Assembly: GCA_021793115.1 (NCBI GenBank)
Contig: JAJYTJ010000009.1
Coordinates: forward strand, 3,871-42,109
DNA length: 38,239 bases
Reading direction: 5' to 3'
DNA from: Actinomycetes bacterium
GTDB lineage: Bacteria > Actinomycetota > Actinomycetes > Actinomycetales > Cellulomonadaceae
Position numbers and translations under genes: made by a program. The notes under the pieces are model-generated. The model did no database searches. It was not told the origin of the DNA and was given only the letters and a program-made list of their open reading frames with translations. Of the stretch, positions 11,233-19,230 are shown one piece after another. The stretch's first letter is position 1; each line of letters begins with the position of its first letter.

Positions 11233-12020
11233 GTGGACAGGCCGGCCGCGGGAGCGGCCGGGGGACCAGGCAGCCCGCGCGGGACGTGCACGACCCAGAG
11301 GGCATCCGGCTGCAGAAGGTGCTCGCCGCCGCGGGGGTGGCCTCGCGGAGGGCGTCGGAGGAGCTGATCCTCGCCGGGCGCGTGACCGTGGACGGCGTGG
11401 TGGTGCGCGAGCTGGGCGTGCGCGTGGACCCCGACAAGCAGGTGATCCACGTGGACGGCGACCGCGTGCAGACCAACCCGGACCTCGTCACGCTCGCGTT
11501 CCACAAGCCCGAGGGCGTGCTCTCGACGATGAGCGACCCCGAGGGCCGCGAGACCATCGCGGACTACATCCAGGAGCGCACCGAGCGGCTGTTCCACGTC
11601 GGCCGCCTCGACGTGGACTCCGAGGGCCTGCTGCTGCTGACGAACGACGGCGAGCTGGCCCAGCGCCTGACGCACCCCTCGTACGAGGTGCCCAAGACCT
11701 ACCTCGTCGACGTCATCGGCCAGGTCCCCGCCAAGCTCGGGCCGCAGCTGCTCAAGGGTGTGGAGCTCGAGGACGGCCTGGTGACGGTGGACGCCTACCG
11801 GATCGTCGACATGATCCCCGGGCAGAGCCTCGTCGAGGTGGTGCTGCACGACGGGCGCAACCGCGTGGTGCGGCGGCTCTTCGAGCAGGTCGGCTACCCC
11901 GTGATCCGGCTGGTCCGCACCAAGGTGGGACCCATCCGGCTCGGCGAGCTCAAGGCCGGCCGCACGCGCGTGCTCAGCCCGGCGGAGGTCGCCTCGCTGC
12001 AGCGGGCGGTGGGGTTGTGA
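11229..12020 (+). CDS. rluB: 23S rRNA pseudouridine synthase, RluB/RsuA type
   Basis: Converts uridine to pseudouridine in large-subunit rRNA. From the ATG at 11229 the protein has 263 residues. An S4 RNA-binding domain comes first (RLQKVLAAAGVASRRASEELI, residues 27-47). The catalytic domain carries GRLDVDSEGLLLLTNDG with the nucleophile Asp128, then HPSYEVPKTYLV and LHDGRNRVVRRLFEQVGYPV. The first 20 residues are Gly/Arg-rich and may add RNA affinity. The ATG overlaps the scpB stop as ATGA, which decides the start over the much longer open frame upstream. The gene is downstream-coupled to tyrA by GTGA (12017-12020). Confidence 0.93.
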   Translation: MSGQAGRGSGRGTRQPARDVHDPEGIRLQKVLAAAGVASRRASEELILAGRVTVDGVVVRELGVRVDPDKQVIHVDGDRVQTNPDLVTLAFHKPEGVLSTMSDPEGRETIADYIQERTERLFHVGRLDVDSEGLLLLTNDGELAQRLTHPSYEVPKTYLVDVIGQVPAKLGPQLLKGVELEDGLVTVDAYRIVDMIPGQSLVEVVLHDGRNRVVRRLFEQVGYPVIRLVRTKVGPIRLGELKAGRTRVLSPAEVASLQRAVGL

Positions 12021-13126
12021 CCGTTGCGACGAAGGGTCCGGTGCGCGTGGTCGGCACCGGGCTCCTCGGCGCGTCGGTGGGCCTCGCGCTGAGCCGCGAG
12101 GGCGTCCAGGTGCAGCTGTCGGACCCGTCGCGCACGGCGCTCGCGCTCGCACGCGACGTGGGCGCCGGCTCACCCGCGCGCGCCGACGACCCGGAGCCCG
12201 CGCTCGTCGTCGTGGCCGCGCCGCCGGACGTCACGGCCGACGTGGTGCGCGCGGAGCTGGCGGCCCACCCGCGCGCGGTGGTGACCGACGTCGCCTCCGT
12301 GAAGGGCTACGTGCTCGAGGAGTTGCGGGCCGCCGGCGCGGACCTCACGCGCTACGTCGGCTCGCACCCCATGGCGGGCCGCGAGCGGTCGGGGCCGGCC
12401 GCGGCGGTGCCGGACCTGTTCCTCGGGCGCCCGTGGGTGATCGCCGACTCCGGCTCGTCCGACCCGGACGCCCTGCTGGCCGTGCGGTCGCTCGCGGTGG
12501 ACCTGGGCGCCGTGCCGGTGGCCATGGACGCGGCCGAGCACGACGCGGCCGTGGCGGCGGTGTCGCACCTGCCGCAGCTCGCGGCGAGCCTGGTCGCGGC
12601 GCGGCTGCGGGGGCTCGACGAGCCCGCGCTGGGCCTGGCCGGCCAGGGTCTGCGCGACGTCACGCGCATCGCGGCGAGCGACCCGGCACTGTGGACCTCG
12701 ATCCTCGCCGCGAACGCGCTGGCGGTGCGGTCCGTGCTCGTCGCGCTGCGCGACGACCTGGACCGCGTGGTGGACGCCCTGACCAGCGCGGCGCTGGCGA
12801 CCGGGCCGGAGGACGTGGCACCGGGTGCGCTGACCGCCCTCGCCGAGGCGATCGCGGCGGGCAACGCGGGCCAGGCGCGCATCCCTGGCAAGCACGGCGG
12901 CCGGCAGGGCTCGTACGCCGCCGTCACGGTGCTGGTGCCGGACCAGCCGGGTGAGCTGGCCCGCCTCCTGGCGGACGTCGGCGCCGCGGGCGTCAACCTC
13001 GAGGACCTGCGCATCGAGCACGCGGCCGGCCGGCCGGCCGGCATGGCGGCGATCTTCGTGCTGCCCGAGCGCGAGGCGGAGCTCGTCGCGGCGCTCACGC
13101 AGCGCGGCTGGCGGCTGGTCGAATGA
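12017..13126 (+). CDS. tyrA: prephenate dehydrogenase with ACT domain
   Basis: NAD(P)-dependent oxidative decarboxylation of prephenate (or arogenate) toward tyrosine. The protein has 369 residues. The Rossmann motif GTGLLG is at 13-18, and YVGSHPMAGRERSG is the conserved catalytic His segment. A helical dimer domain has AEHDAAVAAVSHLPQLAASL. The C-terminal ACT domain (about residues 295-369: VTVLVPDQPGELARLLADV) suggests allosteric control by amino acids, as in other Gram-positive TyrA proteins. It starts GTG in a GTGA overlap with rluB and overlaps cmk by ATGA. Confidence 0.92.
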   Translation: MTVATKGPVRVVGTGLLGASVGLALSREGVQVQLSDPSRTALALARDVGAGSPARADDPEPALVVVAAPPDVTADVVRAELAAHPRAVVTDVASVKGYVLEELRAAGADLTRYVGSHPMAGRERSGPAAAVPDLFLGRPWVIADSGSSDPDALLAVRSLAVDLGAVPVAMDAAEHDAAVAAVSHLPQLAASLVAARLRGLDEPALGLAGQGLRDVTRIAASDPALWTSILAANALAVRSVLVALRDDLDRVVDALTSAALATGPEDVAPGALTALAEAIAAGNAGQARIPGKHGGRQGSYAAVTVLVPDQPGELARLLADVGAAGVNLEDLRIEHAAGRPAGMAAIFVLPEREAELVAALTQRGWRLVE

Positions 13127-13824
13127 GCCTCGTCGTCGCCATCGACGGACCCTCCGGGTCGGGCAAGTCGTCGGTGTCGCGCGCGGTCGCGCGGCGCCTG
13201 GGCCTGGCGTACCTCGACACCGGCGCCATGTACCGGGCAGCGACGTGGTGGTGCCTGTCGGAGGGCGTGGACCTGGCGGACAGCGCGGCGGTGGCCGACG
13301 AGGTGCGGCGGCTGCCGCTCGTCATGGGCCTGGACCCGGCACGTCCCGGCGTGCACGTCGCCGGTGTCGACGTCGCGGGTCCCATCCGCGAGACGTGGGT
13401 GTCCGAGCAGGTGAGCGCGCTGTCGACGAACCTCGCGGTGCGCGCCGAGCTCGTCGCGCGCCAGCGCCACCTCGTCGCCGAGGAGCGCACCGGCGGCTTC
13501 TCCGGCGGGCGTGGCGTCGTCGCGGAGGGCCGGGACATCACCACGGTGGTAGCGCCGGACGCCGAGGTGCGCGTGCTGCTCACCGCGAGCGCCGCGGCGC
13601 GCCTGGCTCGTCGGGCGCTGGAGGTGCACGGTGCGGCGGACGCGGCGGCCGTCGCGGCGACGCGCGACCAGGTGCTGCGGCGCGACGCGCGCGACTCGAC
13701 GGTCGTCGAGTTCCAGCGGCCGGCCGACGGCGTCGAGCTCGTCGACTCCTCTCTGCTCGACCTGCCCCAGACGGTCCAGGCCGTCCTCGACGTGGTGGAG
13801 CGCCTCACCGGGCGGCGCGCGTGA
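13123..13824 (+). CDS. cmk: (d)CMP kinase
   Basis: Phosphorylates CMP and dCMP with ATP in pyrimidine nucleotide supply. The 233-residue protein opens with the P-loop IDGPSGSGKSSVSRAVARRL. It is followed by YLDTGAMYRAATWWCL, the CMP-binding segment, and VSEQVSALSTNLAVRAELVARQR. GVVAEGRDITTVVAPDAEV and RRDARDSTVVEFQRPADG complete the family signature. The ATG overlaps the tyrA stop, and its own stop overlaps plsC by GTGA (13821-13824). In most actinobacteria cmk sits directly before der; here plsC lies between them. Confidence 0.95.
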   Translation: MSLVVAIDGPSGSGKSSVSRAVARRLGLAYLDTGAMYRAATWWCLSEGVDLADSAAVADEVRRLPLVMGLDPARPGVHVAGVDVAGPIRETWVSEQVSALSTNLAVRAELVARQRHLVAEERTGGFSGGRGVVAEGRDITTVVAPDAEVRVLLTASAAARLARRALEVHGAADAAAVAATRDQVLRRDARDSTVVEFQRPADGVELVDSSLLDLPQTVQAVLDVVERLTGRRA

Positions 13825-14510
13825 CCGCAGAGCGTCCCGCCGGCTGGGTGCCGTCGCCCGTGGGCCCCTCGTGGGCACGGTGGGTGGGCCGGTTCCTGGG
13901 CCGGGTGGTGTGGGACGCGCGCGTGGTGGGCAGGGAGCGGGTGCCCGCGCAGGGGCCGGTGGTGCTCGCGGCCAACCACGTGACGCTCATCGACGGCCCG
14001 ATCCTCATCGGCGTCGCGCCGCGGCCGCTGCACATCATCACCAAGCACGAGTTGTTCCACGGCCCGGTGGGGACGATCCTCACCTGGGCGGGCCAGATCC
14101 CGGTGGACCGGGCGAGCGGCCGGGCGGCGCTGCAGTCCGGGCTCGGTGTGCTGCGGCGGGGCGGCGCCATCGGCATCTTCCCGGAGGGCAACCGCGGCCG
14201 TGGCACCGTCGAGGGCGTCCGCGCGGGCGCGGCCTGGCTGGGCGTGCACGGCGACGCGGTGATGGTGCCGGTGGCGATCCTCGGCACCCGCCTGACGGGG
14301 GAGTCGCTCGGGCACATCCCGGGGCTGCGGCGCCGCCTGTACGTCGAGTTCGGCGACCCCATCCGGCCGTCGGACGAGGGTCCCGCGCGGGAGCGGATCG
14401 GGGCAACGAGCGAGCGGCTCCGCGAGGCGATGGCCGCCCTCGTCGACGGCGCGCAAGCCCGCAGCGGCCTCGCCCTGCCGGCCGACGACCCGCGCCACCC
14501 CGCCGCATAG
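13821..14510 (+). CDS. plsC: 1-acyl-sn-glycerol-3-phosphate acyltransferase
   Basis: Acylates lysophosphatidic acid to phosphatidic acid at the inner face of the membrane. The protein has 229 residues from the GTG at 13821, chosen for the GTGA overlap with cmk. The acyltransferase HX4D motif is NHVTLID (52-58), and FPEGNRGRG (120-128) is the glycerophosphate-binding motif. PVDRASGRAALQ and VMVPVAILGT are further family segments. No clear transmembrane helix is seen, only a hydrophobic N-terminal helix. The stop codon TAG is the first base triplet of the 24-bp repeat array that follows, so the C-terminal tail may have been shaped by repeat expansion. Confidence 0.9.
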   Translation: MTAERPAGWVPSPVGPSWARWVGRFLGRVVWDARVVGRERVPAQGPVVLAANHVTLIDGPILIGVAPRPLHIITKHELFHGPVGTILTWAGQIPVDRASGRAALQSGLGVLRRGGAIGIFPEGNRGRGTVEGVRAGAAWLGVHGDAVMVPVAILGTRLTGESLGHIPGLRRRLYVEFGDPIRPSDEGPARERIGATSERLREAMAALVDGAQARSGLALPADDPRHPAA

Positions 14511-14650
14511 CCCGCGTCACCCCGGCCGCGTCGCCCGCTCCCACCCCCGCCGCATAGCCCCGCGTCACCCCGGCCACGTCGCCCGCTCCCACCCCCGCCG
14601 CGTCGCCCGCTCCCACCCCCGCCGCGTCGCCCGCTCCCACCCCGGACTGG
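14508..14650. repeat. 24-bp GC-rich tandem repeat array after plsC
   Basis: About six units of 23-24 bases. The core TCGCCCGCTCCCACCCC occurs at 14531, 14579, 14603 and 14627, spaced 48, 24 and 24. Two alternating units at 14508 and 14555 begin TAGCCC instead of TCGCCC; the first of these is the plsC stop codon. The spacing is constant without unique spacers, so this is a minisatellite-like array rather than a CRISPR. Confidence 0.8.
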
Positions 14651-14656
14651 CGTCGA

Positions 14657-14673
14657 GCGCACGGTTCGTGCGC
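14657..14673. repeat. short inverted repeat GCGCACG-gtt-CGTGCGC
   Basis: A 7-bp perfect stem with a 3-base loop lies between the two tandem arrays. A related half, TTCCGTGCGCCGG, follows at about 14685-14697. It could serve as a weak hairpin terminator for the plsC end of the operon, but no T tract follows. Confidence 0.35.
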
Positions 14674-14713
14674 CAGATCGAGGGTTCCGTGCGCCGGAAG
14701 GGTCGATCTCGCT

Positions 14714-14818
14714 GACGAACGATGCGCTCGGACCGGGTGGGGCTCGCCGACGAACGATGCGCTCGGACCGGGTGGGGCTCGCCGACGAACGATGCGCTCG
14801 AACCAGGTGGGGTGCGGC
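14714..14818. repeat. 35-bp tandem repeat, three copies, upstream of der
   Basis: Copies begin at 14714, 14749 and 14784, each starting GACGAACGATGCGCTCG. The first two are identical over 35 bases and the third has diverged. The third copy covers the region where the der -35 element should be. Together with the 24-bp array this accounts for most of the 326-base gap between plsC and der, in which no gene is seen. Confidence 0.85.
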
Positions 14819-14824
14819 GTCGGG

Positions 14825-14830
14825 GACAAT
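14825..14830 (+). promoter_or_regulatory. -10 element for leaderless der transcript
   Basis: GACAAT is followed by exactly six bases and then the GTG at 14837. It decides the der start against the ATG at 14792, which lies within the third 35-bp repeat. Confidence 0.6.
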
Positions 14831-14836
14831 GGGTGC

Positions 14837-16462
14837 GTGAGTTCCAGCGAGTTCCCCGGTCCCGCCGCGCCCGACGAGGCTGCCGCGCCGTCCGACGACG
14901 TCCTGTCGCTCGGCGACGAAGCGTTCGACGAGGGTACGGCCGCGGTCGACGACGGCACGGGCGCAGTCGATGAGGGTGCGGGTGCGGTCGACGACGGCAC
15001 GGGCGCGGTCGACGACGAGACGGCGGCGTCCGACGCGGCGCGCGAGCGGGCGCTGCGCGCCGGCCTGGCCGAGTACGAGCTCGACGAGGACGACCTGCTG
15101 CTGCTGGAGGGTGGCGACGAGGAGGGCGAGGCGGCGTCGGTCCGCCGCGCGCTGCCGGTGCTCGCCGTCGTCGGCCGGCCGAACGTCGGCAAGTCGACCC
15201 TGGTCAACCGCATCATCGGGCGCCGCGAGGCCGTGGTGCTCGACACCCCGGGCGTGACGCGTGACCGCGTGCGCTACCCGGCGGAATGGGCCGGGCGCGA
15301 GTTCGTGGTGGTGGACACGGGCGGCTGGGAGGTCGACGTCGCCGGCATCGAGGCGCGCGTGGCCGAGCAGGCCGAGGTCGCCATCGCCGAGGCGGACGCC
15401 GTGGTGCTCGTGGTCGACGCGACCGTGGGCACCACCGACACCGACGAGCAGGTGGTGCGCCTGCTGCGGCGGTCCGGCAAGCCTGTGGTGCTGGCGGCCA
15501 ACAAGGTGGACGGGCCGTCAGTCGAGTCGGAGGCGGCCGCGCTGTGGTCGCTCGGGCTCGGCCAGCCGTGGGGCGTCTCGGCGCTGCACGGGCGGGGGAC
15601 CGGTGACCTGCTCGACGCGATCCTCGAGGCGTTGCCGCAGGAGTCGGCGTACGGCACCGCGATGCCCGAGGGGCCGCGGCGCGTCGCGCTCGTCGGCCGG
15701 CCGAACGTCGGCAAGTCCTCGCTGCTCAACCAGCTCGCCGGCGCCGAGCGCGTGGTGGTGGACGAGGTCGCGGGCACCACGCGCGACCCCGTCGACGAGC
15801 TCGTCGAGCTCAAGGGCGTGCCGTACGTGTTCGTGGACACCGCGGGCATCCGCCGGCGGGTGCACCAGACCACGGGCGCGGACTTCTACGCGTCGCTGCG
15901 CACGCAGGCGGCGATCGAGAAGGCCGAGGTCGCCGTGGTGCTCGTCGACGCGTCCGAGTCGATGACCGAGCAGGACACGCGCGTGATCCAGCAGGTGGTG
16001 GACGCGGGGCGCGCCCTGGTCATCGCCTACAACAAGTGGGACCTCATGGACGACGAGCGTCGCCACTACCTCGAGCGCGAGATCGAGCAGGACCTGGTGC
16101 AGGTCCAGTGGGCCCCGCGGGTGAACCTCTCCGCCCGCACCGGCCGCCACACCGACCGTTTGGTGCCGGCGCTGGAGACGTCGCTCGCGTCGTGGGACAC
16201 GCGCATCTCGACGGGGCGGCTCAACGCCTTCCTCGGCGAGCTGGTCGCCGCGCACCCGCACCCGCTGCGGGGCGGGAAGCAGCCGCGCATCCTCTTCGCC
16301 ACGCAGGCGTCGACTCGCCCGCCGCGGTTCGTCGTGTTCGCCACCGGCTTCCTCGACCCCGGTTACCGCCGGTACATCGAGCGTCGGCTGCGCGAGACCT
16401 TCGGCTTCGAGGGCACGCCGATCGTCGTGTCCGTCCGGGTGCGGGAGAAGCGCAAGCGCTGA
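14837..16462 (+). CDS. der: ribosome-assembly GTPase Der (EngA)
   Basis: Double GTPase needed for 50S subunit maturation. From the GTG at 14837 it has 541 residues. The first G domain begins at the P-loop GRPNVGKS (113-120), with DTPGVTRD (switch) and NKVD. The second has GRPNVGKS at 287-294, DTAGIRRR and NKWD. The C-terminal KH-like domain ends RVREKRKR. The first 105 residues are an acidic extension missing from short Der proteins, containing four 7-residue repeats (AVDDGTG-like, residues 36-63) encoded by 21-bp DNA repeats. It is the last gene of the cluster and meets the next gene tail to tail within TGATCA. Confidence 0.95.
   Translation: MSSSEFPGPAAPDEAAAPSDDVLSLGDEAFDEGTAAVDDGTGAVDEGAGAVDDGTGAVDDETAASDAARERALRAGLAEYELDEDDLLLLEGGDEEGEAASVRRALPVLAVVGRPNVGKSTLVNRIIGRREAVVLDTPGVTRDRVRYPAEWAGREFVVVDTGGWEVDVAGIEARVAEQAEVAIAEADAVVLVVDATVGTTDTDEQVVRLLRRSGKPVVLAANKVDGPSVESEAAALWSLGLGQPWGVSALHGRGTGDLLDAILEALPQESAYGTAMPEGPRRVALVGRPNVGKSSLLNQLAGAERVVVDEVAGTTRDPVDELVELKGVPYVFVDTAGIRRRVHQTTGADFYASLRTQAAIEKAEVAVVLVDASESMTEQDTRVIQQVVDAGRALVIAYNKWDLMDDERRHYLEREIEQDLVQVQWAPRVNLSARTGRHTDRLVPALETSLASWDTRISTGRLNAFLGELVAAHPHPLRGGKQPRILFATQASTRPPRFVVFATGFLDPGYRRYIERRLRETFGFEGTPIVVSVRVREKRKR
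14942..15025 (+). repeat. 21-bp in-frame repeat within der
   Basis: Four 21-base units starting at 14942, 14963, 14984 and 15005 encode [21 protein letters not shown] and AVDDETA in the acidic N-terminal extension of Der. The second unit has diverged; units one and three are identical at protein level. Confidence 0.85.
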
Positions 16463-17680
16463 TCAGCTCGCCGGGATCGCGCCCCGCAGCACGCCCAGGT
16501 CCGGCAGCGACCCGGCCTCGTGGTAGCGCGCCAGGAGCGCGCGGGCCGCGTCGGTGGAGTCCCACACGTTCCACAGCAGCACGCCGACGAGCGCGGCGTC
16601 CTGCGTGTAGTAGACGACGCCGGTCTCGTCGGGGACCGTCCAGTCCTCCAGGAGCGGCAGGCTCGCGTCGAGCCGGCCCACGGCCTCGTAGCCCAGGTCG
16701 AAGATGTCGGAGTAGAAGAACGGCGTGTGCGTGTACGGCTCCAGGGGACGGCCCGTGAGGGCCGCCGCCATGTTGACGCCGGCCGCGCGTCCGGACACCG
16801 TCGCCTGGTCCACGTGCTCCACGCGGCGCCGGCCGAGGATCGCGTCGGGGTAGCTCGCCACGTCGCCCGCCGCGAGCACGGCCGGGTCGACCGTGCGCAG
16901 GAACCGGTCGACGACGATGCCGTCGTCCGCCGGCAGCCCGCACGCCTGGGCCAGCTCGGTGTTGGGCTCGATGCCCAGCCCGAGCACGACGCCGTCGGCC
17001 GCGAGCGACACGGGCGTCTCGCCGGTCTGGACGTGCACGGTGACCGTGCCCACGGACGAGCGCTCCAGCCAGCGCGCCTGCGTGCCGGTGTGCACGTCCA
17101 CCCCGTGCTCGTCGAACGTACGCCGGATCCGCGCGGTGAGGCCGGGTGGGTACTGGCGCGCGCCCACCTCGGCATCGGGCGTGAGGAACGTGACCTTCGC
17201 CCCGGCCATGGCGAGCCCCGCGGCGACCTCGGTGCCGATGAAGCCGCCGCCGACGACGACCACGCTGCCGCCCGCCAGCGCCCGCGCCCGGTGGTAGTCG
17301 CCGACGGTGCGGTAGTACACCACCTGCTGGGACGGGCCGAGGTTGAGCTCGCGCGGCCGGCCTCCGGTGGCCAGGAGCAGCGCGCGGTAGCCGTAGGCGT
17401 CGTCGTCCGCGGTCACGGTGCGCGCGGTCCGGTCGACGGCCGACACGCGCGTCGAGAGGTGCAGCTGCGCGTCGGTGGCGCCGTCGGTGCCGAGGAACGG
17501 CTCGTGGCCGGCCGGGTCGCGCCACAGGTCCTTGGACAGCGGCGGCCGCTCGTAGGGTGGGTCCGCCTCCTCGCCGAGGATCGCGATGCTGCCGTCCGGG
17601 TCCACCTGCCGGATCCCGCGTGCGGCGGCGTCCGCCGTCATGCCGCCGCCGACGATGACGTAGTCGTAGTCGAAGCGCAT
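16463..17680 (-). CDS. FAD-dependent pyridine nucleotide-disulphide oxidoreductase (ferredoxin-reductase-like)
   Basis: The 405-residue flavoprotein resembles NAD(P)H:ferredoxin/rubredoxin reductases and AIF-type oxidoreductases. The N-terminal FAD-binding glycines are in YVIVGGGMTADAAARGIR, followed by YERPPLSK (43-50) and LLLATGGRPR. The NAD(P)-binding motif is VVVVGGGFIGTEVAAGLA (about 140-157), and the second FAD contact is AAGDVASYPDA. No CxxxxC redox disulphide is seen, so it is not a glutathione- or thioredoxin-reductase type. The electron acceptor is unknown and no ferredoxin gene is adjacent. The ATG at 17680 has TACGGT six bases upstream, indicating a leaderless transcript. Its stop abuts the der stop. 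Confidence 0.88.
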   Translation of the reverse strand: MRFDYDYVIVGGGMTADAAARGIRQVDPDGSIAILGEEADPPYERPPLSKDLWRDPAGHEPFLGTDGATDAQLHLSTRVSAVDRTARTVTADDDAYGYRALLLATGGRPRELNLGPSQQVVYYRTVGDYHRARALAGGSVVVVGGGFIGTEVAAGLAMAGAKVTFLTPDAEVGARQYPPGLTARIRRTFDEHGVDVHTGTQARWLERSSVGTVTVHVQTGETPVSLAADGVVLGLGIEPNTELAQACGLPADDGIVVDRFLRTVDPAVLAAGDVASYPDAILGRRRVEHVDQATVSGRAAGVNMAAALTGRPLEPYTHTPFFYSDIFDLGYEAVGRLDASLPLLEDWTVPDETGVVYYTQDAALVGVLLWNVWDSTDAARALLARYHEAGSLPDLGVLRGAIPAS

Positions 17681-17686
17681 GCGCTC

Positions 17687-17692
17687 ACCGTA
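17687..17692 (-). promoter_or_regulatory. -10 element for the FAD oxidoreductase
   Basis: On the minus strand TACGGT is followed by six bases (GAGCGC) and the ATG at 17680. The same spacing occurs at three plus-strand genes in this window. Confidence 0.55.
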
Positions 17693-17778
17693 CGGGCGCC
17701 ACGGCCGGTCGGCGCGTCGTCGGGTGGCTCCGGCTCTGGCGGGACCTTCGCCCCTCACCCGAGGGTCGCGCGCGGCGA

Positions 17779-17784
17779 GACAGT
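17779..17784 (+). promoter_or_regulatory. -10 element for the six-helix membrane protein
   Basis: GACAGT lies six bases before the GTG at 17791, the same leaderless geometry as parA and der. Confidence 0.55.
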
Positions 17785-17790
17785 GCGGGC

Positions 17791-18534
17791 GTGACGGCGC
17801 CGCGTGGGGGCCGAGGCGGCGACTGGGGTCCGCTCTACCGTGCGGGTGCGGTGGCGGCCGGGGGCGCCACGGTCGTCTACGTCGCCGCGCTCGTCATCGT
17901 GACCGCGTCGCCCGCGGCGGCCTCATCCGACGGCGTCGCGCTGCTGGAGCACGTGGCGGCCCACCGCACGCTCTACCTCGTCCGCCAGCTGATGTGGCTC
18001 GCCCCGAGCCTGTTCCTCATGGTGACGTCGCTCGCACTGACCGTGGCGATGTGGGGGCGGGACCGGGCCCTTGCGGCCGTCGCGGGCCTGATCAGCCTCT
18101 CGTCGTGGGCGATCTCACTGGCGTGGCCGACGACCGGCGACGGCTCGCTCGCAATGGTGGTGCTCAGCGATCGGTACGCGGCGGCCACCGACGAGGCGGT
18201 ACGGGCCTCGTACGTCGCCGGCGCCGAGCTGCTCAGCGCCCTCAACGACGTGCCGGCCGTGATCGGTGTGCTCCAGACGCTCGGGATCCTGCTCCTCGGA
18301 CTGCTCATGCTGCGCGGGGTCTTCGCCCGGGCGCTGGCCCTGCTCGGCGTTGCGACCGGAACCGTGGGGATCGTCGCCGAGGTGCTCCGGCCAGTGCTCG
18401 GCTGGGGGTACGCCGCCTACGGCCTGCTGCTGTGGGTCTGGCTCGGGTGGGTGGCCGTGGCACTGTGGCGGTTGGGCGGTGCCGGCGGGCCGCCGCGAAC
18501 GGCTTCCGGGCCCGCGGTCGACGTCCCGGCATGA
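17791..18534 (+). CDS. integral membrane protein of unknown function
   Basis: A 247-residue protein I do not recognise with certainty. It has six hydrophobic segments, roughly residues 16-38, 62-86, 91-110, 153-175, 180-197 and 204-224, with short polar loops and an Ala/Pro-rich tail. The layout resembles DUF4386-type membrane proteins, but no diagnostic residues were found. The GTG start at 17791 is backed by GACAGT six bases upstream. It is divergent from the flavoprotein (about 110 bases between start codons) and precedes tRNA-Pro. No operon partner is apparent. Confidence 0.72.
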   Translation: MTAPRGGRGGDWGPLYRAGAVAAGGATVVYVAALVIVTASPAAASSDGVALLEHVAAHRTLYLVRQLMWLAPSLFLMVTSLALTVAMWGRDRALAAVAGLISLSSWAISLAWPTTGDGSLAMVVLSDRYAAATDEAVRASYVAGAELLSALNDVPAVIGVLQTLGILLLGLLMLRGVFARALALLGVATGTVGIVAEVLRPVLGWGYAAYGLLLWVWLGWVAVALWRLGGAGGPPRTASGPAVDVPA

Positions 18535-18591
18535 CGGGTGCCGCCAGGAGGGACGCTCAGGCGAGGGACGGGCCGTGCCCGCAGCGTGGGG

Positions 18592-18597
18592 TAGCAT
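18592..18597 (+). promoter_or_regulatory. -10 element for tRNA-Pro
   Basis: TAGCAT lies 23 bases before the mature tRNA 5' end. A short GGCCC/GGGCC hairpin follows in the leader. No convincing -35 is visible. Confidence 0.4.
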
Positions 18598-18620
18598 TCT
18601 CGGCGGCCCTGCGGGGCCAG

Positions 18621-18694
<74 letters not shown>

Positions 18695-18710
18695 CAGATG
18701 AAAGTCCTGA

Positions 18711-18748
18711 TCAGGGGCTTGCTAGGAGCAATCCTAGCAAGCCCCTGA
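18711..18748 (+). terminator. 17-bp perfect hairpin after tRNA-Pro
   Basis: TCAGGGGCTTGCTAGGA (18711-18727), loop GCAA, and the exact complement at 18732-18748. The GCAA loop is a stable GNRA tetraloop. An outer 7-bp pair, GAAAGTC (18700-18706) with GACTTTC (18761-18767), encloses it. There is no T tract, so termination would have to be of the hairpin-only type. It is the longest perfect hairpin seen in the window. Confidence 0.7.
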
Positions 18749-18765
18749 GTCGTCTCTTCTGACTT

Positions 18766-18788
18766 TCGGGACCCTTCTCGGGACCCTT
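18766..18788. repeat. direct repeats TCGGGACCCTT
   Basis: Two exact 11-base copies at 18766-18776 and 18778-18788, period 12, start within the right outer arm of the tRNA-proximal hairpin. They may be remnant recombinase arm sites of a lost integrated element; that is inference. From here to 18931 I see no gene, only a small CCCGTC/GACGGG hairpin. Confidence 0.5.
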
Positions 18789-18931
18789 TCCCGTCCGCGA
18801 CGGGGCCGGACCAGGGCGAACGTCCTCGGACGGGAGCGTCAATTGGGTCATGCGGCAGCTCCCTCCGTGGGCCTCGCTCGCCGCTCAACCGTGAACGCAG
18901 GTTCGAGTGTCGTCCGGCTGCGACGCCTGGG

Positions 18932-19216
18932 CGCTACCCGCTGCTGGTCATCGACGAGGTCGGCTACATCCCTTTCGAGCCCGAGACCGCGAACCTGTTC
19001 TTCCAGCTCGTCTCGGCCCGCTACGAACGCGCCAGCCTGATCGTCACGAGCAACAAGCCGTTCGGCCGCTGGGGCGCGGTCTTCGGCGACGACACCGTCG
19101 CCGCCGCGATGATCGACCGCCTCGTCCGCCACGCCGACGTCGTCGCCCTCAAAGGCGACTCCTACCGGCTCAAGAACCGCGACCCCGGCCGAGCACCCAG
19201 CCCCGCCGACGACTGA
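18932..19216 (+). pseudogene. IS21-family helper ATPase IstB, truncated remnant
   Basis: The last 94 codons of an IstB-type transposition helper. RYPLLVIDEVGYIPFEPETA carries the Walker B Asp-Glu. The frame then reads NLFFQLVSARYERASLIVTS, NKPFGRWGAVFGDD, AAAMIDRLVRHADVVALKGD and SYRLKNRD, closing at TGA 19214-19216. Intact IstB proteins have about 250 residues, so the Walker A half is gone. Just upstream, 18911-18931 read in another frame gives VRLRRLG, which would run into RYPLL if one base were restored, so a frameshift accompanies the truncation. No istA is present. The fragment cannot be active. Confidence 0.85.
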
Positions 19217-19230
19217 CCAACCACCACGAG

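Noticed and set aside
14508..14818. CRISPR array
   Set aside because: Units are directly abutting with no unique spacers and no cas genes nearby.
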